This document shows positions 63,127 to 64,000 of a DNA stretch of 64,000 nucleotides, piece after piece (positions within the stretch are counted from its first letter, which is position 1; each line of letters starts with the position of its first letter). This DNA comes from Bradyrhizobium sp. 141 (GTDB lineage Bacteria; Pseudomonadota; Alphaproteobacteria; Rhizobiales; Xanthobacteraceae). The translations under genes and the position numbers were made by a program. Below the pieces are notes generated by a model, which did no database searches, had not been told where the DNA came from, and saw nothing but the letters and a program-made list of their open reading frames with translations. Where the stretch lies: NCBI RefSeq assembly GCF_023074055.1, contig NZ_JADPKR010000055.1, forward strand, positions 95,591 through 159,590, in the 5' to 3' direction.

Positions 63127-63891
63127 ATGTGTGGACGCTTCGTCATAACTTCGGCCCCTGCGGCCTTGCGGCAACTGTTCGGCTATGTCGAGCAGCCGAA
63201 TTTCCCGCCTCGGTACAACGTGGCGCCGACACAACCGATTCCGGTCGTATTGGTCGAGAACGGCGCGCGGCATTTTCGGCTGATGCGCTGGGGTCTCTTG
63301 CCGGGATGGGTCAAGGACCCCCGCGGATTCACGCTCCTGATCAACGCCCGCTCCGAGACGATCCTTGAGAAGCCCGCCTTCAAGAGGGCGATCCGCCGGC
63401 GGCGCGGGCTGATCCCGGCCGATGGCTATTACGAATGGAAGGTGGAGGACGGCCGCAAGCAGCCCTTCTTCATCCACCGTGCCGACGGTGCGCCGCTCGG
63501 TTTCGCTGCTTTGTTCGAGACCTGGGCCGGGCCGAACGGCGAGGAGCTCGACACGGTCGCGATCGTCACGGCCGCGGCGGGCGAGGATCTCGCCGCGCTG
63601 CATGACCGCGTGCCGGTCACCATCAGCCCGCGCGATTTCGAGCGCTGGCTCGACGTCAGCGGCGACGAGCTCGATGCGATCCTGCCGCTGATGACCCCCC
63701 CGCGCCGCGGCGAATTCGCCTGGCACCCGGTCTCCACCCGCGTCAACCGCGTCGCCAATGATGACGAGCAGCTCGTGCTGCCGATCAGCGCGGAGGAGAT
63801 GGCGGCGGAGGCAGAGGCGTCGAAGCCGAAGAAGGTGGCGCGGAAGGCGGCGGCCGGATCGGCGGATGACGGGCAGGGCTCGTTGTTCTAG
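63127..63891 (+). CDS. SRAP (YedK/HMCES) abasic-site protein with C-terminal clamp-like motif
   Basis: SOS-response-associated peptidase family protein, 254 residues, which crosslinks to abasic sites in single-stranded DNA to shield them. The catalytic Cys2 (MCGRF), N74 (LINARSET), E103 (GYYEWK) and H159 (ALHDRVPV) are all present, matching E. coli YedK C2, N75, E105 and H160. The last five residues are QGSLF, close to the beta-clamp consensus QLSLF, after a Lys/Ala-rich linker (about 225-248). Because Cys2 is catalytic the start is certain. TATATA at 63112-63117 would put transcription start almost at the ATG, so the mRNA may be leaderless. No LexA box is seen. Confidence 0.95.
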   Translation: MCGRFVITSAPAALRQLFGYVEQPNFPPRYNVAPTQPIPVVLVENGARHFRLMRWGLLPGWVKDPRGFTLLINARSETILEKPAFKRAIRRRRGLIPADGYYEWKVEDGRKQPFFIHRADGAPLGFAALFETWAGPNGEELDTVAIVTAAAGEDLAALHDRVPVTISPRDFERWLDVSGDELDAILPLMTPPRRGEFAWHPVSTRVNRVANDDEQLVLPISAEEMAAEAEASKPKKVARKAAAGSADDGQGSLF

Positions 63892-64000
63892 CTCCGCTGC
63901 CGTAGCAACCATTAAATGGCGGCGGTGTTTTGAGCCGACGGATCGCCTGCGCCTGCCATGATGACGCCGTGCTCGCGTCCGTCAAGGCGTGGCCTGGCGG

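Noticed and set aside
63066..63127. TTAA ... TTAA pair before the SRAP gene as a CtrA or LexA site
   Set aside because: The TTAA half-sites are nine bases apart rather than seven, and no second GTTC lies seven bases from the GTTC present.

Overview
This 64 kb window is ordinary chromosomal DNA of a Bradyrhizobium-type alphaproteobacterium (Nitrobacteraceae, order Hyphomicrobiales). The evidence is uniformly high GC, a CcrM-type GANTC methyltransferase, a COG4111-type NAD regulator paired with nadABC, families such as DUF1236, TIGR02301 and DUF6894-like proteins, and many dispersed palindromic repeats typical of these genomes. I see no prophage, integron, insertion sequence, CRISPR array, rRNA or tRNA.

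Layout. 0-6 kb: a small membrane protein, ccrM with a GANTC-dense start region and a CtrA-like box, a neutral zinc metallopeptidase, moaB, a MarR-GNAT fusion regulator with a 42-bp dyad upstream, and a GT2 protein. 6-16 kb: an RMD1/DUF155 protein, the xfp-ackA phosphoketolase operon, then a divergent DNA-maintenance cluster (radical SAM protein under a LexA-type box, a frameshifted VOC gene, rnhB), a GT39 membrane protein and a type-4 uracil-DNA glycosylase. 16-25 kb: ETF-ubiquinone oxidoreductase, a large TPR lipoprotein-like/secreted protein, ispE, a broken alpha/beta hydrolase, a LysE exporter, and an HxlR regulator coupled to a FabF paralogue. 25-36 kb: polyprenyl diphosphate synthase, DUF2007-trmN6, a 32-residue membrane peptide, an S49 peptidase, glyQ-glyS, DUF1236, DUF3096, and pyruvate phosphate dikinase with a long Ala/Lys/Pro-rich N-terminus. 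36-45 kb: a SleB-like hydrolase, nadABC, an MFS transporter, an AcuI-type reductase and small proteins. 45-53 kb: an internally deleted chemoreceptor remnant, two intact chemoreceptors, a DUF2339 membrane protein and the NadQ-type regulator. 53-64 kb: a tyrosine phosphatase, the ygfZ-tag-HD operon, a dihydroorotase, a sulfurtransferase, an ECF sigma factor followed by DUF4142 and cupredoxin genes, a NUDIX hydrolase, and an SRAP (YedK/HMCES) protein.

How the parts connect. Three regulatory circuits can be read from the DNA. (1) A GTTC-N7-GTTC LexA box overlaps the -35 of the radical SAM gene, whose protein ends in a perfect beta-clamp-binding motif (QLSLF); this suggests a clamp-tethered, SOS-induced repair enzyme. 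The SRAP protein ends similarly in QGSLF. (2) Two matching palindromes lie upstream of nadA, and the likely regulator (NadQ, with a degenerate Nudix box) is encoded 11 kb away. (3) The ECF sigma gene and the DUF4142-cupredoxin pair share GGAAC-N18-TCCAAT promoter elements with identical spacing. The strongest candidate for something under-described is circuit (1).

At least six families of palindromic repeats (about 20 copies) fill gaps between genes. Three genes are visibly broken: the VOC protein, the alpha/beta hydrolase and the chemoreceptor remnant. All calls come from reading the sequence; no database search was run.
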